9,218 nucleotides of DNA. It comes from Opitutaceae bacterium (GTDB lineage: Bacteria; Verrucomicrobiota; Verrucomicrobiae; Opitutales; Opitutaceae). The stretch lies in the NCBI GenBank assembly GCA_031266495.1, contig JAISAX010000805.1:1-9218 (forward strand). The letters are read 5' to 3'. A program made the translations under genes and the position numbers. Positions 1-5,838 of the stretch are shown in pieces (position 1 is the stretch's first letter; every line of letters starts with the position of its first letter). The notes beneath the pieces are model-generated. The model had not been told where the DNA came from. It was given only the letters and a program-made list of their open reading frames with translations, and searched no databases.

Positions 1-12
1 CATGCTTGGGAA

Positions 13-109
13 GTGGCGCGGGCGTCCCGCCCGCAGACGGCGCGGAGCGCCGCCCTGAAACAAGGGTGAAAGGCACCTCCTGCAGAAGCGGGCGAGACGC
101 CCGCGCCAC
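13..109. repeat. REP-like GC-rich palindromic repeat pair
   Basis: Two 22-nt arms, 13-34 and 88-109, are inverted copies of each other with a single mismatch. Each arm also folds alone: 18-34 has a 7-bp stem GCGGGCG/CGCCCGC around TCC, and 88-104 has the same stem around AGA. Between them, 38-52 forms a third hairpin, CGGCGC/GCGCCG around GGA. This is the architecture of bacterial REP/BIME-type extragenic elements. A shorter related hairpin, CGGGCG-AG-CGCCCG, lies at 9197-9210 near the other end of the window. The inverted repeat is seen directly; membership of a genome-wide family is inferred. Confidence 0.6.
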
Positions 110-117
110 GACGCTTC

Positions 118-141
118 GCGTAACATCAGCTGCGTAACATC
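118..141. repeat. Direct repeat GCGTAACATC x2
   Basis: The 10-mer GCGTAACATC occurs at 118-127 and again at 132-141, a period of 14 bp, just outside the REP-like element. It could be a regulator half-site pair or a remnant of the repeat element; nothing in the sequence decides between these. Confidence 0.4.
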
Positions 142-307
142 CGTTAATTCTGTCTAAAAAACCGGATTGCCCTCCCCTCTCGCCGCCGGGCCAGGATTGG
201 CACCCTGCCCGAAGCAAACGCACCGGATGACGGGATGCTTCGCCTGCTTCCGTCGCCCCATACATTTGCTCGATCATCCTGACATTCGGATGGCAACGAG
301 AAAAAAT

Positions 308-319
308 ATTTCCGGAAAT
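308..319. promoter_or_regulatory. Perfect 12-bp palindrome, candidate operator
   Basis: ATTTCCGGAAAT is a perfect dyad at the upstream edge of the AT-rich island, about 37 nt before the candidate -35 hexamer. It has the size of a dimer binding site. The SorC-family regulator encoded at the end of the window is one possible ligand, but no consensus is known to me that would tie them together. Confidence 0.3.
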
Positions 320-355
320 GAGCCTTTCCCGAACAAATGCCCTGAAAATATTTTT

Positions 356-384
356 TTGCTCTATTTACTCTATTATCGTATTAT
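356..384 (+). promoter_or_regulatory. Candidate sigma70-type promoter
   Basis: TTGCTC (356-361) and TATTAT (379-384) are separated by 17 bp. The -10 matches the consensus at 5 of 6 positions, but the -35 matches only at TTG. Other -10-like choices exist in this AT-rich stretch, so the exact hexamers are tentative. Transcription would begin near 391 and run into the transporter operon. Confidence 0.3.
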
Positions 385-396
385 TAATGTGTTGGC

Positions 397-411
397 GTAT
401 GTTTTTCATAC
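397..411. promoter_or_regulatory. Inverted repeat GTATG-N5-CATAC, candidate operator
   Basis: GTATG (397-401) and CATAC (407-411) form a perfect dyad around a T5 centre, immediately downstream of the candidate -10 box. A repressor bound here would cover the start of transcription. The dyad is seen; the role is inferred. Confidence 0.3.
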
Positions 412-562
412 AAATTCCGGTCTCCGGATCAATTTTCCAAAATATTTTTTCTTGCATTTGTCAGTTCTTCATTCCCATTGTCACGACACTTGGCACCTAC
501 CACCCTTTCATGGCCGACTCAAATCCGACTCTTTTCCACCCTGATTTTTCCCACGCCCGTTC

Positions 563-651
563 CACCGCCACCGCCGCCACCGCCACCTCCACCAGCGCTT
601 CCGCTCACCGCCACCACCGCCCATCTCCCCTCCCCCCCCCCCTCCCCCCCC
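563..651 (+). repeat. C-rich low-complexity leader with C11-T-C8 tract
   Basis: CCGCCACC-type repeats (563-587) are followed by C4-T-C11-T-C8 (627-651). From 541 to 686 there are only 16 G in 146 nt on the sense strand, and no Shine-Dalgarno sequence precedes the binding-protein start at 687. A C-rich, G-poor, unstructured RNA of this sort is what Rho prefers to load on; the opposite strand is G-run rich. Long C tracts are also prone to length change. Confidence 0.55.
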
Positions 652-686
652 GCACTGATCAACAACCCGCACACTCCAACAACCTG

Positions 687-1661
687 ATGAAAACCCGAAT
701 CCTCCGCTCCCGTCTCCTCCGCCTCGTTGCGCCGCTTGCCACTGGCGCCCTGCTCCTGGCCGGCGCCGCCGGCTGCAACCCGCAGCAAGGCGCGTCCACC
801 GGCTCGTCCGGCCCCGCGCCCGCAAAGCCGCTCAAGATCGGCGTCTCGTTCCAGGAAATGGAAAATCCCTACTTCGTCGTCATGAAGCAGGCGATTGACG
901 ACGCTGCCGCGACCCTTGGCGCGCAAGTCTTCGCCACCGATGCCCGGCACGACGTCACCAAGCAAATCAACGACGTGCAGGATCTCATCCAGAAAGGCGT
1001 GGACATCCTCATCCTCAACCCCACCGATTCCGTCGGCGTCGAGGGCGCGGTTGTCGAGGCGAAAAAAGCCGGCATCGCCGTCGTCGCCGTGGACGCGCAG
1101 GCCAAAGGCCCGCTCGATTCCTTCGTCGGCTCCAAGAACTACGACGCCGGATACCAGGCCGGCGAACACCTCGCCAGGGTTCTGGGCGGCAAGGGCAACG
1201 TCGCCATCCTCGACGGCATCCCCGTCGTGCCGATTCTCGAAAGGGTGCGCGGCTTCAAGGACGCCGTCGCCAAACACCCCGGTATCAAAATCGTCACTAC
1301 TCAAAACGGAAAGCAGGAACGCGACACCGCGCTCACCGTGACCGAGAACATCATCCAGGCGCATCCCGGCCTTGCCGGCCTGTTCAGCGTCAACGACACC
1401 GGCGCGCTCGGCGCGCTCTCCGCCATCGAGGCCTCCCGCAAGAACATCGCCCTCGTCAGCGTGGACGGCTTCTCCGAGGCGGTTGACCACATCAGGAAAG
1501 GCGGCGCCTTCAAGTCCACCTCCGCCCAGTTCCCGCGCGACCAGATCCGCATCGCGATCGGCATCGCGCTCGCGAAGCACTGGGGCGCCAACATCCCCGC
1601 CGAAATCCCCGTGGACATCAAACTCATCACCAAAGAAAACGCCGAAGGCTTCTCCTGGTAA
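687..1661 (+). CDS. Sugar/polyol ABC transporter substrate-binding lipoprotein (RbsB type)
   Basis: This 324-residue protein should capture the transported sugar or polyol outside the cytoplasmic membrane and deliver it to the permease. It begins with a charged n-region, a hydrophobic stretch (13-28) and a lipobox ending at Cys30 (LAGAAGC; the -3 residue is Ala, acceptable but not the usual Leu), so it is probably a lipoprotein. The mature part follows the ribose-binding-protein fold (Peripla_BP_4): ENPYF near 59-63, NPTDS at 111-115, NDTGALGAL at 236-244 and VDGF at 259-262, all at family-conserved places. The ATG at 687 is chosen because it puts the signal peptide at the N-terminus; the frame stays open upstream to 318, but that part is low-complexity leader. 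No Shine-Dalgarno is visible. It is first in the cluster and 130 nt before the ATPase. The ligand cannot be read from sequence; erythritol or a threitol is inferred from the downstream dehydrogenases. Confidence 0.93.
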   Translation: MKTRILRSRLLRLVAPLATGALLLAGAAGCNPQQGASTGSSGPAPAKPLKIGVSFQEMENPYFVVMKQAIDDAAATLGAQVFATDARHDVTKQINDVQDLIQKGVDILILNPTDSVGVEGAVVEAKKAGIAVVAVDAQAKGPLDSFVGSKNYDAGYQAGEHLARVLGGKGNVAILDGIPVVPILERVRGFKDAVAKHPGIKIVTTQNGKQERDTALTVTENIIQAHPGLAGLFSVNDTGALGALSAIEASRKNIALVSVDGFSEAVDHIRKGGAFKSTSAQFPRDQIRIAIGIALAKHWGANIPAEIPVDIKLITKENAEGFSW

Positions 1662-1681
1662 CCGGTAACCCGCGCCGGGGC

Positions 1682-1699
1682 GCCGGTCTCCCGACCGGC
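1682..1699 (+). other. Intercistronic hairpin after the binding-protein gene
   Basis: GCCGGTC (1682-1688) and GACCGGC (1693-1699) make a perfect 7-bp stem with loop TCCC, 20 nt after the stop codon. No T tract follows, only a C-rich tract, so it is unlikely to be a full intrinsic terminator. Hairpins in this position in sugar ABC operons commonly protect the binding-protein message so that it outnumbers the membrane components; that role is inferred here. A tandem GGTAACC duplication (1657-1670) spans the stop codon just before it. Confidence 0.4.
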
Positions 1700-1770
1700 T
1701 CCTCCCCTCCCCTCCCCCCCCCCCGCCACCACCGTCACCGTCACCACCGCCGCCACCGCCGCCGCCGCTC
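1700..1770 (+). repeat. C-rich low-complexity spacer with C11 tract
   Basis: C-T tracts culminate in C11 (1714-1724) and are followed by CACCGT and CCGCCACC repeats (1725-1768). This resembles the leader before the binding protein and lies just ahead of the ATPase gene, again without a Shine-Dalgarno sequence. Positions 1745-1768 are almost pure CCG/CCA trinucleotides. Confidence 0.55.
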
Positions 1771-1791
1771 CGTCAATCGACCTGCATCGTC

Positions 1792-3309
1792 ATGAGCACA
1801 AGCGCCTGTTTTCTCCGCCTTGAGGGCATCACCAAACGCTTTTCCGGCGTCACGGCCCTCGACCGCGTGGACCTCACCCTCCACCGGGGCGAGATCCTCG
1901 CGCTGCTCGGCGAGAACGGCGCGGGCAAGTCCACGCTCATGAAAATCCTCTCCGGCGTTTATCCCAGGGACGCCGGCACGATCACCCTCGACGGCCAGCC
2001 CGCGGAGTTTTCCGGACCGCGGGACGCGCAACGCCACGGCATCAGCATCATCTACCAGGAATTCAGCCTCGTGCCCTGGCTCAACGTCGTCGAAAACATC
2101 TTCCTCGGACGCGAGGAAAAGACCCGTATCGGGAGCTGTGATACGGCCTCCATGCGGACGAAGGCGCGAGCCGTGCTTGCCCGCCTCGGCATGGAGATCG
2201 ACCTGAACACACCCGTCGCCCGCCTCAGCGTGGCCGAACAACAATTCGTCGAAATCGCCAAGGCCCTCCTCCGCAAGACCCGCATCCTCGTCCTCGACGA
2301 ACCCACCGCCACGCTCACCCCGCAGGAGGCGAAAAAACTCTTCGCCGTCATGCGCGACCTCAAGGCCGCCGGCGTCGCCATGGTATTCATCTCCCATCAC
2401 CTCGACGAGATTTTCGAAATCGCCGACCGCATTGCCTGCCTGCGCGACGGCAAATCCGTCGGCGAGCGCACCGCTGCCGGCGCCACCGTCAGGGACCTCG
2501 TCAACCTCATCGTCGGTCGCGACGTCACCCACACCTACCCATCCCGTCCCGCCGACCGCGCGCCCGGCGAAGTCATCCTTGATGTGCGCAAACTCCAGCT
2601 CAGGACCGGCGCGCCCGAACTCCGTTTCACGCTCCGCAAAGGCGAGATTCTCGGCGTCGCCGGCCTCGTCGGATCCGGTCGCACCGAGATGGCCCGCGCC
2701 CTCATCGGCGCCGACCTCGCCCACGCGCACGACGTCATTTTTGAAGGCCGCCCCCTCCGCACCCGCCGTCCCTACGACGCGCGCCGCGCCGGCATCAGCC
2801 TGCTGCCCGAAGACCGCAAACACCAGGGACTCGTCCTCTCCCATTCGCTCATCTACAACATCACGCTCGCCAACCTGCGCAACGCCGCCGTCGGCGTGTT
2901 TCGCCGCCTCAGCGCCGAGAAGTGCCGGGAGCTTGCCCTCTCGTTCATCGAAGCCGTCAGGATAAAAACCAGTTCGCCTCACCAGCTCGCCCGCGAACTC
3001 AGCGGCGGCAACCAGCAAAAAGTCGTCATCGCCAAGTGGCTCAATGCCGGTTGCAACGTCATGATCTTCGACGAACCCACGCGCGGCATCGACGTCGGCG
3101 GCAAATCCGAGATTTACAAGCTCATGCGCCAGCTCTCCGACCGCGGCGTATCGATCATCATGATCTCCTCCGAACTCCCCGAAATCGTCGGCATGAGCGA
3201 CCGCGTCCTCGTCATGCGCAACCAGCGCATCGAGCACACCCTCGAGGCACCCGGCGAGATCAGCGAACAATCCGTCATGCTCTACGCCACAGGAGGCCAC
3301 CATGTCTGA
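1792..3309 (+). CDS. Sugar/polyol ABC transporter ATPase, duplicated (RbsA type)
   Basis: This is a 505-residue double ATPase that powers import through the neighbouring permease, the usual length for RbsA/XylG/MglA proteins. N-terminal domain: Walker A GENGAGKST (40-48), Q-loop YQE (88-90), the variant signature LSVAEQQ (145-151) usual in this family, Walker B ILVLDEPT (165-172) and H-loop His202. C-terminal domain: degenerate Walker A GLVGSGRTE (291-299) with Arg in place of Lys, normal for the family and thought to make this site inactive; signature LSGGNQQK (403-410) and Walker B MIFDEPTRGIDVG (424-436). The ATG at 1792 is the only start giving the normal N-terminus; it has no Shine-Dalgarno. 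The 3' end overlaps the permease start by 8 nt, so the two are probably translationally coupled. Confidence 0.96.
   Translation: MSTSACFLRLEGITKRFSGVTALDRVDLTLHRGEILALLGENGAGKSTLMKILSGVYPRDAGTITLDGQPAEFSGPRDAQRHGISIIYQEFSLVPWLNVVENIFLGREEKTRIGSCDTASMRTKARAVLARLGMEIDLNTPVARLSVAEQQFVEIAKALLRKTRILVLDEPTATLTPQEAKKLFAVMRDLKAAGVAMVFISHHLDEIFEIADRIACLRDGKSVGERTAAGATVRDLVNLIVGRDVTHTYPSRPADRAPGEVILDVRKLQLRTGAPELRFTLRKGEILGVAGLVGSGRTEMARALIGADLAHAHDVIFEGRPLRTRRPYDARRAGISLLPEDRKHQGLVLSHSLIYNITLANLRNAAVGVFRRLSAEKCRELALSFIEAVRIKTSSPHQLARELSGGNQQKVVIAKWLNAGCNVMIFDEPTRGIDVGGKSEIYKLMRQLSDRGVSIIMISSELPEIVGMSDRVLVMRNQRIEHTLEAPGEISEQSVMLYATGGHHV
3291..3296 (+). promoter_or_regulatory. Strong Shine-Dalgarno site for the permease gene
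   Basis: AGGAGG lies 5 nt before the ATG at 3302, inside the end of the ATPase gene. It is the only clear Shine-Dalgarno in the window; the other genes start after C-rich leaders without one. It fixes the permease start at 3302. Confidence 0.75.
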
Positions 3310-4351
3310 TACCCCGACCAGAACCGTTTCCGCTCCCGCCGCCGCCGCCGCCACCGCCGCCACCGTCGGCGCGAACACCGCAGCCGGCGCCGGCGCCGGT
3401 GCCGCCGGTTTCCACCGCTTCCGCGGCTGGATCGCGCGCAACCAGATCATCTTTCCGCTGCTCGGCCTCGCGCTGCTGTGCATCATCATGGTTTGCATCT
3501 CGCGGCAATTCCTCACGCCGCAGAACCTCGGCAACATCGCCCTCCAGGTATCGACCAACGCGATACTCGCCGTCGGCATGACGTTTGTCATCCTCACCGG
3601 CGGCATCGACCTCTCCGTCGGCGCGGTCATGGCGCTCTCCATGACCGTCATCGCCGGCTCCATGCTCGCGGGCGTGCCGCCCCCGGTCGGCATCGGGCTT
3701 GGCGTCCTCACCGGCTTCGCCTTCGGCTGCTTCAACGGATTTGTCGTCTCCTACGGGCGCCTTCCGTCGATCATCGTCACGCTCGGCGCGATGGAGATCT
3801 CGCGCGGTATCGGGCTTCTCTATACGAAAGGCTATCCCTTTTCCGGCCTGCCCGAATCGTTCGCCTTCTGGGGTCGCGGCCACATCGCCGGCATTCCCGT
3901 GCCCGTCCTCATCATGCTCGGCGTTTTCGCCGTCGCCTGGATCATCCTCACGCACTTCCCGATCGGCCGCTACATCTACGGCATCGGCGGCAACGAGGAC
4001 GCCGTGCGCCTCTCCGGCGTGCCCGTGCGGCGCAACAAGTTTTTTGTTTACGCCTTCAGCGGACTCACCGCCGGCATCGCCGCGGTTGTCCTCTCCTCGC
4101 GCCTCATGTCCGGCCAGCCCAATGCCGGCATCGGCTTCGAGCTTGACGCCATCGCCGCCGTCGTCCTTGGCGGCGCCAGCATCGCCGGCGGCCGCGGCCA
4201 CATCGCCGGCACGCTCATCGGCGCCCTCACCCTCGGCGTCCTCAACAACGGCCTCAACCTCATGGGAGTGTCGCCCTACACGCAAAAAGTCCTCAAAGGC
4301 GCCATCATCCTCCTGGCCGTCTATGCCAGCAACATGAAGAAGGACAAATAG
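3302..4351 (+). CDS. Sugar/polyol ABC transporter permease (RbsC type)
   Basis: This 349-residue inner-membrane protein forms the import channel, probably as a homodimer, with the RbsA-type ATPase. Hydrophobic segments begin near residue 48 and recur to the C-terminus. Family hallmarks are VGMTFVILTGGIDLSVG (91-107) and the cytoplasmic coupling region around LDAIAAVVLGGASIAGG (281-297). NLGNIALQ (75-82) and the GVSPYTQKVLKG stretch (322-333) are also typical of BPD_transp_2 permeases. Odd: residues 10-36 are an Ala/Gly-rich low-complexity tail encoded by GCC/GGC repeats, absent from typical RbsC and resembling the CCG repeats of the intergenic spacers. Its start overlaps the ATPase stop and has a strong Shine-Dalgarno, so the start is secure and the extension is probably translated. 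Confidence 0.95.
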   Translation: MSDTPTRTVSAPAAAAATAATVGANTAAGAGAGAAGFHRFRGWIARNQIIFPLLGLALLCIIMVCISRQFLTPQNLGNIALQVSTNAILAVGMTFVILTGGIDLSVGAVMALSMTVIAGSMLAGVPPPVGIGLGVLTGFAFGCFNGFVVSYGRLPSIIVTLGAMEISRGIGLLYTKGYPFSGLPESFAFWGRGHIAGIPVPVLIMLGVFAVAWIILTHFPIGRYIYGIGGNEDAVRLSGVPVRRNKFFVYAFSGLTAGIAAVVLSSRLMSGQPNAGIGFELDAIAAVVLGGASIAGGRGHIAGTLIGALTLGVLNNGLNLMGVSPYTQKVLKGAIILLAVYASNMKKDK

Positions 4352-4436
4352 CCTCCCGCCCTCCCTCCCCCCCCTCCTCGCCACCGTCTCTTCCGCAACC
4401 ACCGCCAATCTTTCCACTATCCAACCCGCCATCACC
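4352..4436 (+). repeat. C-rich, G-poor spacer with C8 tract
   Basis: Only 6 of 85 nt are G on the sense strand, with CCCT repeats and a C8 run (4367-4374). There is no hairpin and no Shine-Dalgarno before the dehydrogenase start at 4437. Composition fits a Rho-loading RNA segment. Confidence 0.5.
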
Positions 4437-5537
4437 ATGAATCAAAACTACGAAGGCCCCGCCCTCCCGAAAACCATGAAAGCGGTCGTCGCGTATGCGC
4501 CCGGCGACTACCGTTTTGAAGAACGCCCCGTGCCGATACCCGGCCCCGGCGAAGTCGTCATCCGCGTAAAAAGCACCGGCATCTGCGCCAGTGACATCAA
4601 GTGCTACGGTGGAGCCGCGCACTTCTGGGGCGACGGAACCCGCCCCGCCTGGGTGCAGGCGCCCGTCATCCCCGGCCACGAATTCGTCGGCGAAGTCGTG
4701 GCCCTCGGCGAAGGCGCCGGCGAGCAGTACAAACTCGCCATCGGCGACCACGCCACCAGCGAGCAGATCGTCCCGTCCGGCGGCTGCAAATACAGCCGCG
4801 AAGGCCACTACTGGATGGACGTCGAACACAACATCTACGGCTTTCGCAAAAAAACCCAGGGATCCTGGGCCGAATACTGCCTCTTCCCGAAAGGCGCGCT
4901 CAACTTCAAGGTGCCGTCCGGAATCCCGTGGCACCACGCCGTATTCACCGAACCGCTCGCCTGCTCGCTGCACGCCGTTGAACGCGGCGACATCAAGTTC
5001 AACGACACCGTTGTGGTTGCCGGCTGCGGCCCCCTCGGCCTCGGCATGGTCATCGGCGCGAAGCAGAAAGGCGCCGCCTGCGTCGTCGCCCTCGACATGA
5101 AGGACGACCGCCTCGCCGTCGCCAAAAAAACCGGCGCCGACATTGTCATCAACATCGGCAAGGAAGACGCCGTGCAAAAAGTCCGCGACCTCACCGACGG
5201 CTACGGCTGCGACGTTTACATCGAGGCCACCGGCCACCCCTCCGCCGTCGAGCAAGGCCTGCAAATGATCCGCAAACTCGGCACCTTTGTCGAATTCAGC
5301 GTCATGCGCGAAAAAGTCACCGTGGACTGGACCATCATCGGCGACGGCAAGGAACTCAACATCCACGGCGCGCACCTCAGCCCCTACACTTACCCGAAGG
5401 CGATCGAAATCATCGGCAAAGGCCTGATGCCGATGGACGAGATCGTCACTCACCGACTTTCCCTGGCTGATTATCAAAAAGGGATAGACATGGTCATCAA
5501 CGGGCTAACCTCGGTCAAAGTGACCCTGGAACCCTGA
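4437..5537 (+). CDS. eltD: Zinc-type polyol dehydrogenase, erythritol/L-threitol dehydrogenase-like
   Basis: This 366-residue medium-chain dehydrogenase probably oxidises a tetritol to erythrulose with NAD+. Catalytic-zinc residues are present: Cys50 in GICASD, His81-Glu82 in PGHE, and Glu172 in TEPLAC. The cofactor domain has VAGCGPLGLG (194-203), with Asp220 at the end of the second strand pointing to NAD. As I recall it, the closest resemblance is to erythritol/L-threitol dehydrogenase of M. smegmatis type (FWGD, HNIYGF, RDLTDGYGCDVYIE, EFSVM, GAHLSPY); this was not checked by search. Odd: the structural-zinc lobe, normally four Cys, reads Ser114, Cys117, Ser120, Asp128. The start at 4437 is taken; Met14 (4476) is an alternative nearer the usual N-terminus. 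It follows the permease by 85 nt and a strong hairpin follows it. Another polyol substrate, such as a sorbitol-like one, is possible. Confidence 0.88.
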   Translation: MNQNYEGPALPKTMKAVVAYAPGDYRFEERPVPIPGPGEVVIRVKSTGICASDIKCYGGAAHFWGDGTRPAWVQAPVIPGHEFVGEVVALGEGAGEQYKLAIGDHATSEQIVPSGGCKYSREGHYWMDVEHNIYGFRKKTQGSWAEYCLFPKGALNFKVPSGIPWHHAVFTEPLACSLHAVERGDIKFNDTVVVAGCGPLGLGMVIGAKQKGAACVVALDMKDDRLAVAKKTGADIVINIGKEDAVQKVRDLTDGYGCDVYIEATGHPSAVEQGLQMIRKLGTFVEFSVMREKVTVDWTIIGDGKELNIHGAHLSPYTYPKAIEIIGKGLMPMDEIVTHRLSLADYQKGIDMVINGLTSVKVTLEP

Positions 5538-5553
5538 AGATGACCGTGTGACT

Positions 5554-5592
5554 GGCGGCGGGGGGGACGTTAAGGGGAGCCTCTCCGCCGCT
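5554..5592 (+). terminator. Strong 13-bp hairpin after the dehydrogenase, possible terminator
   Basis: 5554-5566 (GGCGGCG followed by six G) pairs over all 13 positions with 5580-5592 (CCTCTCCGCCGCT), counting three G-U wobbles in RNA, around a 13-nt loop. It starts 17 nt after the dehydrogenase stop. There is no T run after it, so termination may need Rho or be partial, or the hairpin may guard the 3' end of the mRNA. Because the wobbles pair only in the + strand transcript, it fits an RNA element reading in this direction. It suggests the transporter-dehydrogenase unit ends here. Confidence 0.45.
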
Positions 5593-5838
5593 CCGGTCGC
5601 ACCGCAAAAATCTCGCAAGTAATCGTAAAACAACTACACACGAACACCTGCCGACACTTATGAGGGCGGGGGTCGCGCAACCACTTCCGGTTGCCGGCCG
5701 GGGGAGATGGAAGTTTCAGGGTAGCCTCTGCCTCTCCCGTCCACTCCCGCCCTCATTCCCCCCCTTTTTTTTCCTGCCGTTTCGTTCAACCACCTTCACT
5801 TTCCGCTCCCGCTCCCCCCCCCCTCCCCCCCGACCAAC
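5593..5838 (+). other. Gap between the two gene groups, with C10-T-C7 leader
   Basis: No credible gene lies here. An A-rich patch (about 5604-5645) follows the hairpin and could hold a second promoter, but I see no convincing -35/-10 pair. A small hairpin GCAACC/GGTTGC lies at 5677-5694. From 5741 on, the sense strand has only 7 G in 98 nt, with C7-T8 near 5757-5772 and C10-T-C7 (5814-5831) ending 7 nt before the next start codon, where a Shine-Dalgarno would normally be. Confidence 0.45.

Larger units (their letters stand above)
300..480 (+). promoter_or_regulatory. AT-rich control region upstream of the transporter operon
   Basis: This stretch is strikingly AT-rich compared with the GC-rich remainder of the window and lies 200-390 nt before the first gene. 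It has three AAATATTT-type runs (302-311, 345-354, 439-448), two of them the perfect palindrome AAAATATTTT. TTGTCA occurs at 458-463 and 478-483, exactly 20 bp apart, about two helical turns. Such islands usually hold the promoter and regulator sites. ORFs running through it have no coding character and are not called. The long C-rich leader that follows implies a 5' UTR of up to about 300 nt. Confidence 0.5.

Noticed and set aside
198..215. Possible sigma54 -24/-12 element around TTGGCACCCTGCCC
   Set aside because: The -24 TGGCAC half is present, but the required TTGC-type -12 element at proper spacing is not.
167..544. 125-codon open frame in the leader region
   Set aside because: Its composition follows the AT-rich island and repeats; no start signal, no domain and no codon bias like the real genes.
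318..686. Upstream extension of the binding-protein frame
   Set aside because: It would place a long, repeat-rich segment before a normal lipoprotein signal peptide, and it covers the AT-rich control region. The start at 687 gives the family's normal form.
519..1580. 353-codon open frame on the - strand opposite the binding protein
   Set aside because: It is antisense to a clear RbsB-type gene, with poly-Gly from the C tracts and no recognisable domain.
1741..3735. 664-codon open frame on the - strand across the ATPase and permease genes
   Set aside because: It is the antisense shadow of two unmistakable genes; C-rich third positions on the + strand remove stops from this frame. Its product is a Gly/Asp/Ala/Val-rich string without any family motif.
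4437..5537. Zinc dehydrogenase considered as L-threonine or glutathione-dependent formaldehyde dehydrogenase
   Set aside because: The characteristic C-terminal stretches (GAHLSPY, EFSVM) and the context with a D-threitol-like SDR, DhaL and SorC fit a polyol enzyme better.
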